Shown one piece after another: positions 7,963 to 15,679 of a stretch of DNA of 64,000 bases. Where the stretch lies: positions 1,424,501 through 1,488,500 of the forward strand of contig NZ_CP045384.1 of assembly GCF_009363615.1 (NCBI RefSeq). Direction: 5' to 3'. The notes below the pieces were generated by a model, which worked only from the letters and a program-made list of their open reading frames with translations, made no database searches and was not told the origin of the DNA. Source of the DNA: Ruegeria sp. THAF33. Lineage in GTDB: Bacteria > Pseudomonadota > Alphaproteobacteria > Rhodobacterales > Rhodobacteraceae. Position numbers and translations under genes: made by a program. Positions within the stretch are counted from its first letter, which is position 1, and every line of letters starts with the position of its first letter.

Positions 7963-7986
7963 TGTCTGACATTTAAAAGTCTGACA
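7963..7986. promoter_or_regulatory. Tandem GntR-type operators in the divergent promoter
   Basis: TGTCTGACA (7963-7971, a perfect 9-bp palindrome) and AGTCTGACA (7978-7986) are 15 bp apart, each followed by ATTT. FadR/GntR regulators bind short palindromes of the form GT-N(x)-AC. The pair lies between the GntR gene start (7933) and the DUF2182 gene start (8022). Confidence 0.65.
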
Positions 7987-8021
7987 TTTGAAAAGCAAGG
8001 GAGTTGAGTCGGGAGGCCGAA

Positions 8022-8813
8022 GTGAGTCGTACGTGGCTGCGCAGCGGAATGTGGCTGGGCTTTTATGTTCTGATCTTGTGGGCGTGGTGGGTCATGTTCT
8101 CGATGAGCCGGGACATGGACCTTGATCTGATCGGCCGTCCGGGGCCGATGGGGCAGGCGATGGCCGCGATGGATCCGCGCATGGATATGTACATGCCCAT
8201 GGCCGAGTTCGGGCCGCTGTTTTCAATGTGGGCGATCATGATGGCGGCCATGATGCTGCCGACCCTGATCCCGACCCTGCGCAATTACGATGACCTGATC
8301 CGCAGCGCAAATGGCAGCCGCGCCGGCTGGCTGGGGGTTCTGGCCGGGTATTCCATCGTCTGGGTCGGGTTTGCGGCCGTGATCGCAGGAATTCAGTTGG
8401 TCCTGCTGTTTGGCGGCGTTGTCGACATGCTGGGAATTGCCAAATCCGGATGGGTCGCGGGCGGCTTGATGATTGCCGTGGGCGCCTTTCAGTTTTCCCG
8501 CGCCAAAGAGGTGTGCCACGGTGTCTGCCATGCCCCCATGACCTATTTCCTGGGTCATTGGAGAACCGGTTTTGCAGGTGGCGTGCGCATGGGCCTGGGT
8601 CTTGGCGCCTTTTGCGTCGGCTGTTGCTGGGGCTTTATGGCGCTCGGCTTTGTCGGCGGTGTGATGAGCCTGTTGTGGATGGGGCTCGCGACCCTGTTCA
8701 TGGTTTTGGAGAAACTTCCTCAGATCGGGCACGCCGTGACCCGTCCAATGGGGTTTGTGTTGATTGCGGGCGGTCTCGTCCTGCTCGTGTATCCAATTAG
8801 CTACGGAGGATAA
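8022..8813 (+). CDS. DUF2182 membrane protein, predicted metal-handling
   Basis: About 263 residues from a GTG at 8022, which has GGGAGG five bases upstream; an in-frame TTG at 8004 is possible but worse placed. There are six or more membrane segments and many methionines (MDPRMDMYMPMAEFGPLFSMWAIMMAAMMLPT). The cytoplasmic loop KEVCHGVCHAPMTYF and the membrane segment GAFCVGCCWGFMALGF are typical of DUF2182. The Met- and Cys-rich composition suggests soft-metal (for example copper) handling, but no activity is established. First gene of the operon leading to dmdA. Confidence 0.78.
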   Translation: MSRTWLRSGMWLGFYVLILWAWWVMFSMSRDMDLDLIGRPGPMGQAMAAMDPRMDMYMPMAEFGPLFSMWAIMMAAMMLPTLIPTLRNYDDLIRSANGSRAGWLGVLAGYSIVWVGFAAVIAGIQLVLLFGGVVDMLGIAKSGWVAGGLMIAVGAFQFSRAKEVCHGVCHAPMTYFLGHWRTGFAGGVRMGLGLGAFCVGCCWGFMALGFVGGVMSLLWMGLATLFMVLEKLPQIGHAVTRPMGFVLIAGGLVLLVYPISYGG

Positions 8814-8817
8814 GCCA

Positions 8818-9522
8818 ATGGCTAAAAACAGAAAACCAGACGCCGATCGGCTGCCCGTCAGCCAGCGTATCGACAGCCGCATGCCCAATCCCAAGCGGCG
8901 AGAGATGAGCCCGACGGAATGGGCCATCAAGGGCGAGTTGATCCTGAATTGTTCATGCGACGTGTTCTGCCCCTGCGTGGTGTCGCTGGGCGCACATCCC
9001 CCGACGGAAGGTCACTGCCATGCTTGGATGGGCATCATCGTTGATGAAGGCCACTATGAAGGCGAGGATCTGTCGGGCCTGAATGTCGGGTTGCTGGTCG
9101 ATATTCCGGGCCGGATGGGTGAAGGCCAGTGGAAAGTCGCCGCTTATGTTGACGAGCGCGCAAGCGGCAAGGCTTATAACGGTTTGTTGCAAATCTTCAG
9201 CGGTCAGGCGGGCGGCACGACCGGTCTGTTTACCATGCTGGTCAGCGAGATCATTGGGGCGGAACGGGCGCCGGTCCAGATTGAGCGCGACGGAAACAAA
9301 CGTCGGATCGCGATTGGTCGCAAAATCCAGGGAGAGATCGAGATGCTTGCGGGCAAGGACCCGGAGCATCCGGTGATGGTCTCAAATTCCAAATACTGGA
9401 TGGGACCTGACATCATCGTGGCGCGTGGCACCAAATCGAAGGTGCGCGACTATGGCCGGGTCTGGGACTTTGGCGGCAAGTCCGCTGAAATCTGCCCGAT
9501 CGACTGGCACGGGCCCAAATGA
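8818..9522 (+). CDS. DUF1326 cysteine-motif protein
   Basis: 234 residues, soluble. Near residue 45 it has the motif NCSCDVFCPCVVSLGAHP, a CxCxxxCxC arrangement that looks suited to metal binding, followed by GHCHAWMGI. The end reads FGGKSAEICPIDW. DUF1326 genes often sit next to DUF2182 genes, as here with a 4-nt gap. The start at 8818 is preceded by GGAGGA. Inference: the pair work together in metal delivery or sensing, possibly for the copper-dependent oxidase in the opposite arm. Confidence 0.78.
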   Translation: MAKNRKPDADRLPVSQRIDSRMPNPKRREMSPTEWAIKGELILNCSCDVFCPCVVSLGAHPPTEGHCHAWMGIIVDEGHYEGEDLSGLNVGLLVDIPGRMGEGQWKVAAYVDERASGKAYNGLLQIFSGQAGGTTGLFTMLVSEIIGAERAPVQIERDGNKRRIAIGRKIQGEIEMLAGKDPEHPVMVSNSKYWMGPDIIVARGTKSKVRDYGRVWDFGGKSAEICPIDWHGPK

Positions 9523-10049
9523 TGATCACGGGTGGGTATGCGCAGGAAATGGCGCGTTACAATCACTGGCAGAACAAACAGTTGGCAGAGTTTTTGCAAT
9601 CTCTGACACCGAAGGAGCTGACCCTTGAACGCGGGGCGTTCTTTGGCTCGATTTTGGGCACGGTGAACCATCTGCTGTGGGGCGATTGGATGTGGATGTC
9701 GCGTTTCGAAAAGCGCGACGGGCCAGATGGCAATATTCACAAGGCAGGCGGAGGTATCCATGAAAGCGTATACCTGTGCCCGGATCTGCCAAGCTGGTTG
9801 GCGTTACGCGAAAAGATCGATGCGCGTATCCTGAACTGGGCAGAAGGGCTGGGGGATGATCCGCTGACCGGCTCGTTCACGTGGTATTCCGCCGCAAAAG
9901 AGGCTGATGTCACAATGCCTTACGCGCTGTGCGTGATCCATTTCTTCAATCATCAGACCCATCACAGGGGGCAAGTGCACAAAATGCTGACCGAGACGGG
10001 CTCGGAAGCGCCTGTCAGTGATATCGTCTTTATGCCGCAGGAGGTATGA
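9519..10049 (+). CDS. DinB-family four-helix protein
   Basis: 176 residues. DinB/YfiT-like features are MARYNHWQNKQLAEFL, an early metal histidine in ILGTVNHLLWGDWMWMSRF, and the paired histidines in HFFNHQTHHRGQVHKMLTETG. Members are metal-dependent and include thiol transferases and many uncharacterised proteins. The start overlaps the DUF1326 stop by 4 nt. Its stop is directly followed by the dmdA start, so it is in one operon with dmdA. Substrate unknown; a thiol or sulfur compound would suit the context. Confidence 0.8.
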   Translation: MMITGGYAQEMARYNHWQNKQLAEFLQSLTPKELTLERGAFFGSILGTVNHLLWGDWMWMSRFEKRDGPDGNIHKAGGGIHESVYLCPDLPSWLALREKIDARILNWAEGLGDDPLTGSFTWYSAAKEADVTMPYALCVIHFFNHQTHHRGQVHKMLTETGSEAPVSDIVFMPQEV

Positions 10050-11153
10050 ATGCCGCAGATTTCCGCCTCACGCCGCTTGCGGCGCACTCCGTTCTCTGAA
10101 GGAGTCGAAGCTGCCGGGGTCAAGGGCTATACGGTCTACAACCGCATGTTGTTGCCGACGGTTTTTGAAAGTGTTGAAGCCGATTACCGGCATCTGAAGA
10201 CCCATGTGCAGGTCTGGGATGTGTCGTGCGAGCGGCAGGTTGAATTGCGCGGCCCTGATGCTGCGCGTCTGATGCAGATGCTGACCCCGCGCGATCTGCG
10301 CGGTATGCTGCCGGGGCAATGTTTCTATGTGCCGATCGTTGACGAAACCGGCGGCATGCTGAACGACCCGGTGGCGGTGAAGCTGTCCGAAGACCGCTGG
10401 TGGATCTCGATTGCCGACAGTGATCTGTTGCTGTGGGTCAAGGGGATCGCCGTTGGGTACCGTCTGGATGTGCTGGTGGATGAACCGGACGTGTCGCCGC
10501 TTGCCGTTCAGGGCCCGAAGGCGGACGAACTGATGGCCCGTGTCTTCGGGGACCGAGTGCGCGACATCCGTTTCTTCAAATTCGACATGTTCGAGTTCGA
10601 GGGGCGCGATCTGGCCGTCGCGCGATCCGGTTATTCGAAACAGGGTGGTTTCGAGATATACGTGGAAGGTGGCGATATCGGCATGCCTTTGTGGAACACC
10701 CTGTTTGCCGCCGGCGAAGACCTGCACGTGCGCGCGGGCTGCCCGAACCTGATCGAGCGCATTGAGGGCGGGTTGCTGTCCTATGGGAACGACATGACCG
10801 ACGACAATACCCCGCATGAATGCGGTCTGGGAAAGTTCTGCAACACGCATACCGCGATCGGCTGTATCGGTCGGGATGCCCTGTTGCGTGTCGCCAAGGA
10901 AGGGCCGGTGCAGCAGATCCGGCCAATCGCCATCGCCGGTGAGCCTGTACCGGGCTGCGATCGTCCCTGGGACCTGTTTGCAAGCGGCAAGCGCGTGGGG
11001 CAGGTGACATCGGCGGCTTGGTCTCCGGATTTTGAAACCAATGTGGCGATCGGTATGGTGCGCCTGAGCCATTGGGATGCCGGGACGGAACTGGAAGTGG
11101 AAACACCGGCCGGGATGCGCCGCGCGACCGTGCAGTCGCATTTCTGGATCTAG
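10050..11153 (+). CDS. dmdA: Dimethylsulfoniopropionate demethylase
   Basis: 367 residues of the GcvT (aminomethyltransferase) fold, matching roseobacter DmdA: RRTPFSEGVEAAGVKGYTVYNRMLLP near the start, HVQVWDVSCERQVELRGPDA, the tetrahydrofolate-side segment VPIVDETGGMLNDPVAVKL, SGYSKQGGFEIYVEGG and LSYGNDMTDDNTPHECGLGKF. Reaction: DMSP plus tetrahydrofolate gives methylmercaptopropionate and 5-methyl-THF, the first step of the demethylation route to methanethiol. AGGAGGT precedes the ATG. acuI follows after 89 nt, a neighbour pair known in other roseobacters. Confidence 0.92.
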   Translation: MPQISASRRLRRTPFSEGVEAAGVKGYTVYNRMLLPTVFESVEADYRHLKTHVQVWDVSCERQVELRGPDAARLMQMLTPRDLRGMLPGQCFYVPIVDETGGMLNDPVAVKLSEDRWWISIADSDLLLWVKGIAVGYRLDVLVDEPDVSPLAVQGPKADELMARVFGDRVRDIRFFKFDMFEFEGRDLAVARSGYSKQGGFEIYVEGGDIGMPLWNTLFAAGEDLHVRAGCPNLIERIEGGLLSYGNDMTDDNTPHECGLGKFCNTHTAIGCIGRDALLRVAKEGPVQQIRPIAIAGEPVPGCDRPWDLFASGKRVGQVTSAAWSPDFETNVAIGMVRLSHWDAGTELEVETPAGMRRATVQSHFWI

Positions 11154-11195
11154 CAGAATCAAGGACGCTGCCGCGTCGACCTCGGGATATTTTGA

Positions 11196-11218
11196 ACCAG
11201 CTGACGACATGGGCTGGT
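11196..11218 (+). other. Small hairpin between dmdA and acuI
   Basis: ACCAGC (11196-11201) pairs with GCTGGT (11213-11218) around an 11-nt loop. No T tract follows. It could tune relative expression or mRNA stability of the two genes, or be incidental. Confidence 0.3.
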
Positions 11219-11242
11219 CGCTGAACACGAAAGGAATGACAG

Positions 11243-12238
11243 ATGTTCAATGCACTTGTGATGGACAAGGATGAAGAGAGCGGACTTGCTACCGGCTCGA
11301 TCAAACAATTGTCGGTGGATGATCTGCCGCATGGTGACGTCACGGTTGCGGTCGAATATTCCACGGTGAACTACAAGGACGGCCTGTGCCTGTCTCCGAA
11401 AGGGGGCGGGCTGGTGCGAGCCTATCCGCATGTCCCCGGCATTGACTACGCCGGCACGGTCGAGGCCTCATCGGATGACCGCTACAAACCCGGTGACAAG
11501 GTTGTTCTGACCGGATGGCGCGTGGGCGAGGCTCACTGGGGCGGCTATTCGCAAAAAGCCAACGCGCGGGCCGATTGGCTGGTGCCGCTGCCCGATGGGC
11601 TGACAACGCGTCAGGCAATGGCCGTGGGCACTGCCGGGTTCACTGCGATGCTGGCGGTCATGGCGCTGGAGGATCATGGGCTGACCCCGGATCGTGGACC
11701 GGTATTGGTGACCGGAGCCGCGGGCGGCGTCGGATCGGTGGCCACGGCCATTCTTGGCAATTTGGGCTATGAGGTCGCCGCGGTCACCGGACGGCCCGAA
11801 ACCGGTGACTATCTGAAATCACTTGGTGCGACGACCATCGTGCCGCGCGACGACCTGAACGAGACTACAAAACGTCCCCTGGAAAGCGAAACATGGGCGG
11901 GCTGCGTTGATGCTGTGGGCGGCGCCATGCTGGCGCGTGTTCTGGGCCAGATGAAATACGGATGTTCAGTTGCTGCGGTTGGTTTGGCAGGGGGCGCTGC
12001 TTTGCCAGCGACGGTGATTCCGTTCCTGCTGCGCGGCGTGAACCTTTTGGGCATCGACAGCGTGATGCAGCCCTATGACAACAGGGTGCGCGCGTGGAAA
12101 CGGATCGCCACGGATCTGCCGATGGACAAGCTTGAGGCGATGGTTCAACCGGCCGGTCTGTCCGATCTGCCGCAACTGGGCGCCGACATTCTGAAAGGTC
12201 AGGTCAAGGGGCGCGTCGTGGTGGACGTGAACGCCTGA
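11243..12238 (+). CDS. acuI: Acryloyl-CoA reductase (NADPH), AcuI
   Basis: 331 residues of the medium-chain reductase superfamily without the structural zinc cysteines. Key stretches: EYSTVNYKDGLCLSPKGG, YPHVPGIDYAGTVEAS, the nucleotide loop LVTGAAGGVGSVATAILG at ~154-171, and LLRGVNLLGIDSVMQPYD. AcuI reduces toxic acryloyl-CoA to propionyl-CoA and is the usual partner of dmdA in roseobacters. AAAGGA lies upstream of the ATG. It is probably the last gene of the operon starting at 8022. Confidence 0.92.
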   Translation: MFNALVMDKDEESGLATGSIKQLSVDDLPHGDVTVAVEYSTVNYKDGLCLSPKGGGLVRAYPHVPGIDYAGTVEASSDDRYKPGDKVVLTGWRVGEAHWGGYSQKANARADWLVPLPDGLTTRQAMAVGTAGFTAMLAVMALEDHGLTPDRGPVLVTGAAGGVGSVATAILGNLGYEVAAVTGRPETGDYLKSLGATTIVPRDDLNETTKRPLESETWAGCVDAVGGAMLARVLGQMKYGCSVAAVGLAGGAALPATVIPFLLRGVNLLGIDSVMQPYDNRVRAWKRIATDLPMDKLEAMVQPAGLSDLPQLGADILKGQVKGRVVVDVNA

Positions 12239-12255
12239 GGCTGACCCATGAACTC

Positions 12256-12283
12256 AACCTGGCCGAAGAAACTCGGCTAGGTT
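12256..12283 (+). terminator. Hairpin downstream of acuI
   Basis: AACCTGGCCGA (12256-12266) pairs with TCGGCTAGGTT (12273-12283) with one mismatch and a 6-nt loop. It lies 18 nt after the acuI stop but has no T tract, so it may be a weak terminator or 3'-end stabiliser. Confidence 0.45.
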
Positions 12284-12419
12284 CCGGAAAAGATGTTTGC
12301 CCAAATTGGTCGCAACACCTCTGGCCATTGATACAATTCCCGATCATGATTGCTATACATCCCAATTACGATGGCGTAAGACCCATCCAAAGATTACCTG
12401 AAGACGGGGAGTGAGCAGA

Positions 12420-12983
12420 ATGTCTGACGACTTCGAACTGGACACCGATGATCTGCAGCGCCGCATGGATGGCGCAATGGCCAATCTGAAAACCGAATTT
12501 GCATCATTGCGAACAGGGCGTGCTTCGGCCTCGATGCTGGAACCTGTCATGGTTGACGCTTACGGTTCGATGACACCGATCAACCAGGTGGGCACCGTGA
12601 ACGTGCCCGAACCGCGAATGGTCACTGTAAACGTCTGGGACAAGTCACTGGTGGGTAAGGTGGAAAAGGCCATCCGCGAAAGCGGCCTTGGGATCAATCC
12701 GCAATTGAACGGCACCATCATAATGCTGCCGATACCCGAGTTGAACGAAGAACGTCGCCGCGAGCTGAGCAAGGTCGCCGGTCAATACGCGGAAAACGCA
12801 CGCATTGCGATCCGGAACGTGCGTCGCGATGGTATGGATCAGATCAAGAAGGCCAAGGCGGACGGCATGTCGGAAGATGACCAGAAGCTTTGGGAAAGTG
12901 AAGTTCAGGACATGACGGATGAGATGATCAAGGCCGTAGATGCTGCGCTCGAAACCAAGCAAGCCGAAATCATGCAGGTCTGA
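12420..12983 (+). CDS. frr: Ribosome recycling factor
   Basis: 187 residues with the complete RRF pattern: [77 protein letters not shown] and the C-terminal helix with [18 protein letters not shown] with EF-G splits post-termination ribosomes. The ATG at 12420 gives the family's usual start; an in-frame GTG lies at 12411. Most alphaproteobacteria have pyrH directly upstream; here acuI occupies that place, so frr probably has its own promoter in 12284-12410. uppS follows after 9 nt. Confidence 0.95.
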   Translation: MSDDFELDTDDLQRRMDGAMANLKTEFASLRTGRASASMLEPVMVDAYGSMTPINQVGTVNVPEPRMVTVNVWDKSLVGKVEKAIRESGLGINPQLNGTIIMLPIPELNEERRRELSKVAGQYAENARIAIRNVRRDGMDQIKKAKADGMSEDDQKLWESEVQDMTDEMIKAVDAALETKQAEIMQV

Positions 12984-12992
12984 GCCGAACTG

Positions 12993-13724
12993 ATGCCAAA
13001 AGACCCGCAAACCGAGCTGGAGTCCGGCCCGCGCCATGTGGCCATCATCATGGATGGCAATGGTCGTTGGGCGCAGGCGCGCGGCCGTCCCCGGCTGTTC
13101 GGCCACCATGCCGGTGCGCGGCGCGTGCGCGAGGTTGTCGAGGCCTGCCCAGGTTTGGGGATCAAGTACCTGACGGTGTTCGCTTTTTCGACCGAAAATT
13201 GGAAGCGGACCCAGGTCGAGGTGGCTGGCCTAATGAACCTGTTCCGCCGCTATATCATCAAGGAAACCCGGACACTTGCGGATAATGGCATCCGCGTTCG
13301 GTTCATCGGGGATCGGGTCCGGCTGGATTCCAAGTTGATCGAGTTGATGGACTCGCTGGAAGAAGAAACCAAGAACAACGATCTGGTTCATTTGACCGTC
13401 GCGCTGAATTACGGTGGGCGCGACGAGGTCGCACGCGCCACCAAGCGTCTGGCGCGGGATGTGGCTGAAGGGCGGCTGAAACCCGAAGAGGTAGATGAAG
13501 AAACTCTTCCTAAGTATCTGGATACGCGGGTTCTTCCTGATCCCGACCTTGTTATTCGAACCAGCGGTGAAGCGCGGATTTCAAACTTTCTTCTTTGGCA
13601 ATCGGCTTACTCGGAATATGAATTCATCGACACCCTCTGGCCGGACTTCACTGCTGCTGAGCTGGCCCGTCTGTGCCAGAATTACGGCACCAGAGATCGG
13701 CGGTTCGGAGCGGTTGTGGCATGA
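12993..13724 (+). CDS. uppS: Undecaprenyl diphosphate synthase
   Basis: 243 residues of the cis-prenyltransferase family. HVAIIMDGNGRWAQARGRPR carries the catalytic Asp (residue 21). FAFSTENWKRTQVEV, VALNYGGRDEVARATKRLA and LVIRTSGEARISNFLLWQSAYSEYEF complete the substrate pocket. It makes C55 undecaprenyl diphosphate for peptidoglycan and O-antigen carriers. Overlaps cdsA by 4 nt (ATGA). Confidence 0.96.
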   Translation: MPKDPQTELESGPRHVAIIMDGNGRWAQARGRPRLFGHHAGARRVREVVEACPGLGIKYLTVFAFSTENWKRTQVEVAGLMNLFRRYIIKETRTLADNGIRVRFIGDRVRLDSKLIELMDSLEEETKNNDLVHLTVALNYGGRDEVARATKRLARDVAEGRLKPEEVDEETLPKYLDTRVLPDPDLVIRTSGEARISNFLLWQSAYSEYEFIDTLWPDFTAAELARLCQNYGTRDRRFGAVVA

Positions 13725-14503
13725 GAGACGGCCGATGGTCTGACCTGACAACACGGGTTCTTTCTGCTGCAGTTCTGGTCGTGATCGGATCAATCGAAGT
13801 CTGGCTTGGCGGGTGGTGGTTCGAAACCTTCATTGCCGCAGCCTGTGGTCTGATGACGTGGGAATTGGTTCGAATGATCGACCCGCAAGCCCGCGGCGTG
13901 GCCGTTCAATTGGGGATTCTGACAAGCATCACCGTGGTTCTAAGCTATCATCTGCCGCCGATTTACACTTTGCCGGTCGTGCTTGCGCCTGCGCTTGTGG
14001 GAGTGGGGCAGATCAGTCGTTCGAAGGTTCTGTTCGGGATGTTCGTGGTCTGGATCGTCGGGGCCGGGCTGGGTTTCATTTCGATCCGGGAAAATTCCGG
14101 TTTTGGCTGGATGGTTTGGCTGATTGCTGTCGTGGTCGCCACGGACGTCGCGGGCTATTTCGTGGGCAAGGCGGTTGGTGGCCCGAAATTCTGGCCCAAG
14201 GTCAGCCCGAAGAAGACGTGGTCGGGAACCGCCGGAGGGTGGGCCGCCGCGGCATGTGTCGGCGCGGTTTTTGCAAGCCTGGCCGGCTTTGGATTCGCTT
14301 TTGTCGTTGTTTCCGTTTTGGCTTCAATGGCAAGTCAGGCCGGTGATATTGTCGAAAGCGCGGTCAAGCGCAAGTTCGGTGTCAAAGACAGTTCGAACCT
14401 GATACCGGGCCATGGCGGCTTTCTGGATCGGTTCGATGGCATGATGGGTGCCGCGCTGTTTGTTCTTATCGCGGGGCTGATCTATTCGCCGGGTGAAATG
14501 TAA
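13721..14503 (+). CDS. cdsA: Phosphatidate cytidylyltransferase
   Basis: 260 residues with about seven membrane segments. The CDP-diglyceride synthase signature near the C-terminus is recognisable (SPKKTWSGTAGG, then SQAGDIVESAVKRKFGVKDSSNLIPGHGGFLDRFDG). It makes CDP-diacylglycerol, the precursor of all phospholipids, in the inner membrane. The ATG at 13721 overlaps the uppS stop; earlier in-frame codons from 13673 lie inside uppS. Overlaps dxr by one base. Confidence 0.95.
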   Translation: MRDGRWSDLTTRVLSAAVLVVIGSIEVWLGGWWFETFIAAACGLMTWELVRMIDPQARGVAVQLGILTSITVVLSYHLPPIYTLPVVLAPALVGVGQISRSKVLFGMFVVWIVGAGLGFISIRENSGFGWMVWLIAVVVATDVAGYFVGKAVGGPKFWPKVSPKKTWSGTAGGWAAAACVGAVFASLAGFGFAFVVVSVLASMASQAGDIVESAVKRKFGVKDSSNLIPGHGGFLDRFDGMMGAALFVLIAGLIYSPGEM

Positions 14504-15675
14504 TGCGAAAGGTATCTGTTTTTGGAGCCACCGGGTCGATCGGGCAGAACACGATTGATCTGATTTCGCGCGCACCGTCCGAGTATGACGTCGTGGCCTT
14601 GACCGGTGGTGTCAATATTCAAAGGCTTGCGGATGACGCGCGTCGGCTCGGTGCCGATATTGCCGTCACCGCTCATGAAGACCGGCTTGATGACCTGCGT
14701 TCCGCTTTGTCCGGCAGTGGCGTCGAGGCGGCTGCGGGCCCGCGTGCCATTGTCGAGGCCGCGGCCCGTCCGGCGGATTGGATCATGTCGGCCATTGTCG
14801 GCTCGGCCGGGTTGGCGCCGGGGATCGAGGCGTTGAAACAGGGGACGACCCTGGCACTGGCCAACAAAGAGACATTGGTCTGCGCAGGATCATTGGTTCT
14901 GGAAACGGCCAAACAGCATGGTGCGCGATTGCTGCCGGTCGACAGCGAGCATTCGGCAGTGTTTCAGGCTTTGGTCGGTGAAGACGTCGAAACAGTCGAG
15001 CGTGTGATCATCACCGCCAGCGGCGGGGCGTTCCGAGATTGGCCCCTGAAAGAACTGGTGAACGCGACTGTTGAACAAGCTTCCAGCCATCCGAATTGGG
15101 ATATGGGGCAGCGTATCACTATCGACAGCGCATCGATGTTCAACAAAGCGTTGGAAGTCATCGAAACAAAAGAATATTTCGGTGTCGAACCGGATCAGAT
15201 CGAAGTGCTGGTTCATCCGGAATCCATAGTACACGCCCTGGTTGGCTATCGTGATGGTGCGATGATGGCCCATATGGGGGCACCCGATATGCGCCACGCC
15301 ATCGGTTACGCGCTGCATTGGCCCGAAAGACGGGAATTGCCGATACAGCGCCTTGATTTGGCCAAGCTGGGGCAACTGCGTTTCAACGCGCCGGATCTGG
15401 CACGTTATCCCGCATTGAAACTGGCCCGAGACGTGATGGCGCGTGGCGGCCTGGCGGGTGCTGTTTTCAACGCCGCGAAGGAACGTGCGCTGGATCATTT
15501 CATCGCGCGCCGGACCGGATTTCTGAATATGGCTGATGCCGTCGCCGCGGTTCTCGACAGGTTCGACGCGTCAGACAGCCTTATTGATGCCCCGATGACC
15601 CTTGATAACGTACAGCAAACAGACCATCTGGCACGTCAGTGGGTCGATGACGCTGTGGTGGAACGAGCAGGATAG
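14503..15675 (+). CDS. dxr: 1-deoxy-D-xylulose 5-phosphate reductoisomerase
   Basis: 390 residues. The NADPH loop FGATGSIGQNTIDLI is at the N-terminus. ALANKETLVCAGSLV, LLPVDSEHSAVFQAL and the metal and substrate segment TASGGAFRDWP follow, then DSASMFNKALEVIET and VLVHPESIVHALV. It catalyses the second step of the MEP isoprenoid pathway and supplies precursors used by uppS upstream. The start shares a base with the cdsA stop (TAATG). Confidence 0.96.
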   Translation: MRKVSVFGATGSIGQNTIDLISRAPSEYDVVALTGGVNIQRLADDARRLGADIAVTAHEDRLDDLRSALSGSGVEAAAGPRAIVEAAARPADWIMSAIVGSAGLAPGIEALKQGTTLALANKETLVCAGSLVLETAKQHGARLLPVDSEHSAVFQALVGEDVETVERVIITASGGAFRDWPLKELVNATVEQASSHPNWDMGQRITIDSASMFNKALEVIETKEYFGVEPDQIEVLVHPESIVHALVGYRDGAMMAHMGAPDMRHAIGYALHWPERRELPIQRLDLAKLGQLRFNAPDLARYPALKLARDVMARGGLAGAVFNAAKERALDHFIARRTGFLNMADAVAAVLDRFDASDSLIDAPMTLDNVQQTDHLARQWVDDAVVERAG

Positions 15676-15679
15676 AATT

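Noticed and set aside
10068..11228. 386-codon minus-strand open frame over dmdA
   Set aside because: Shadow frame; dmdA itself is unambiguous.
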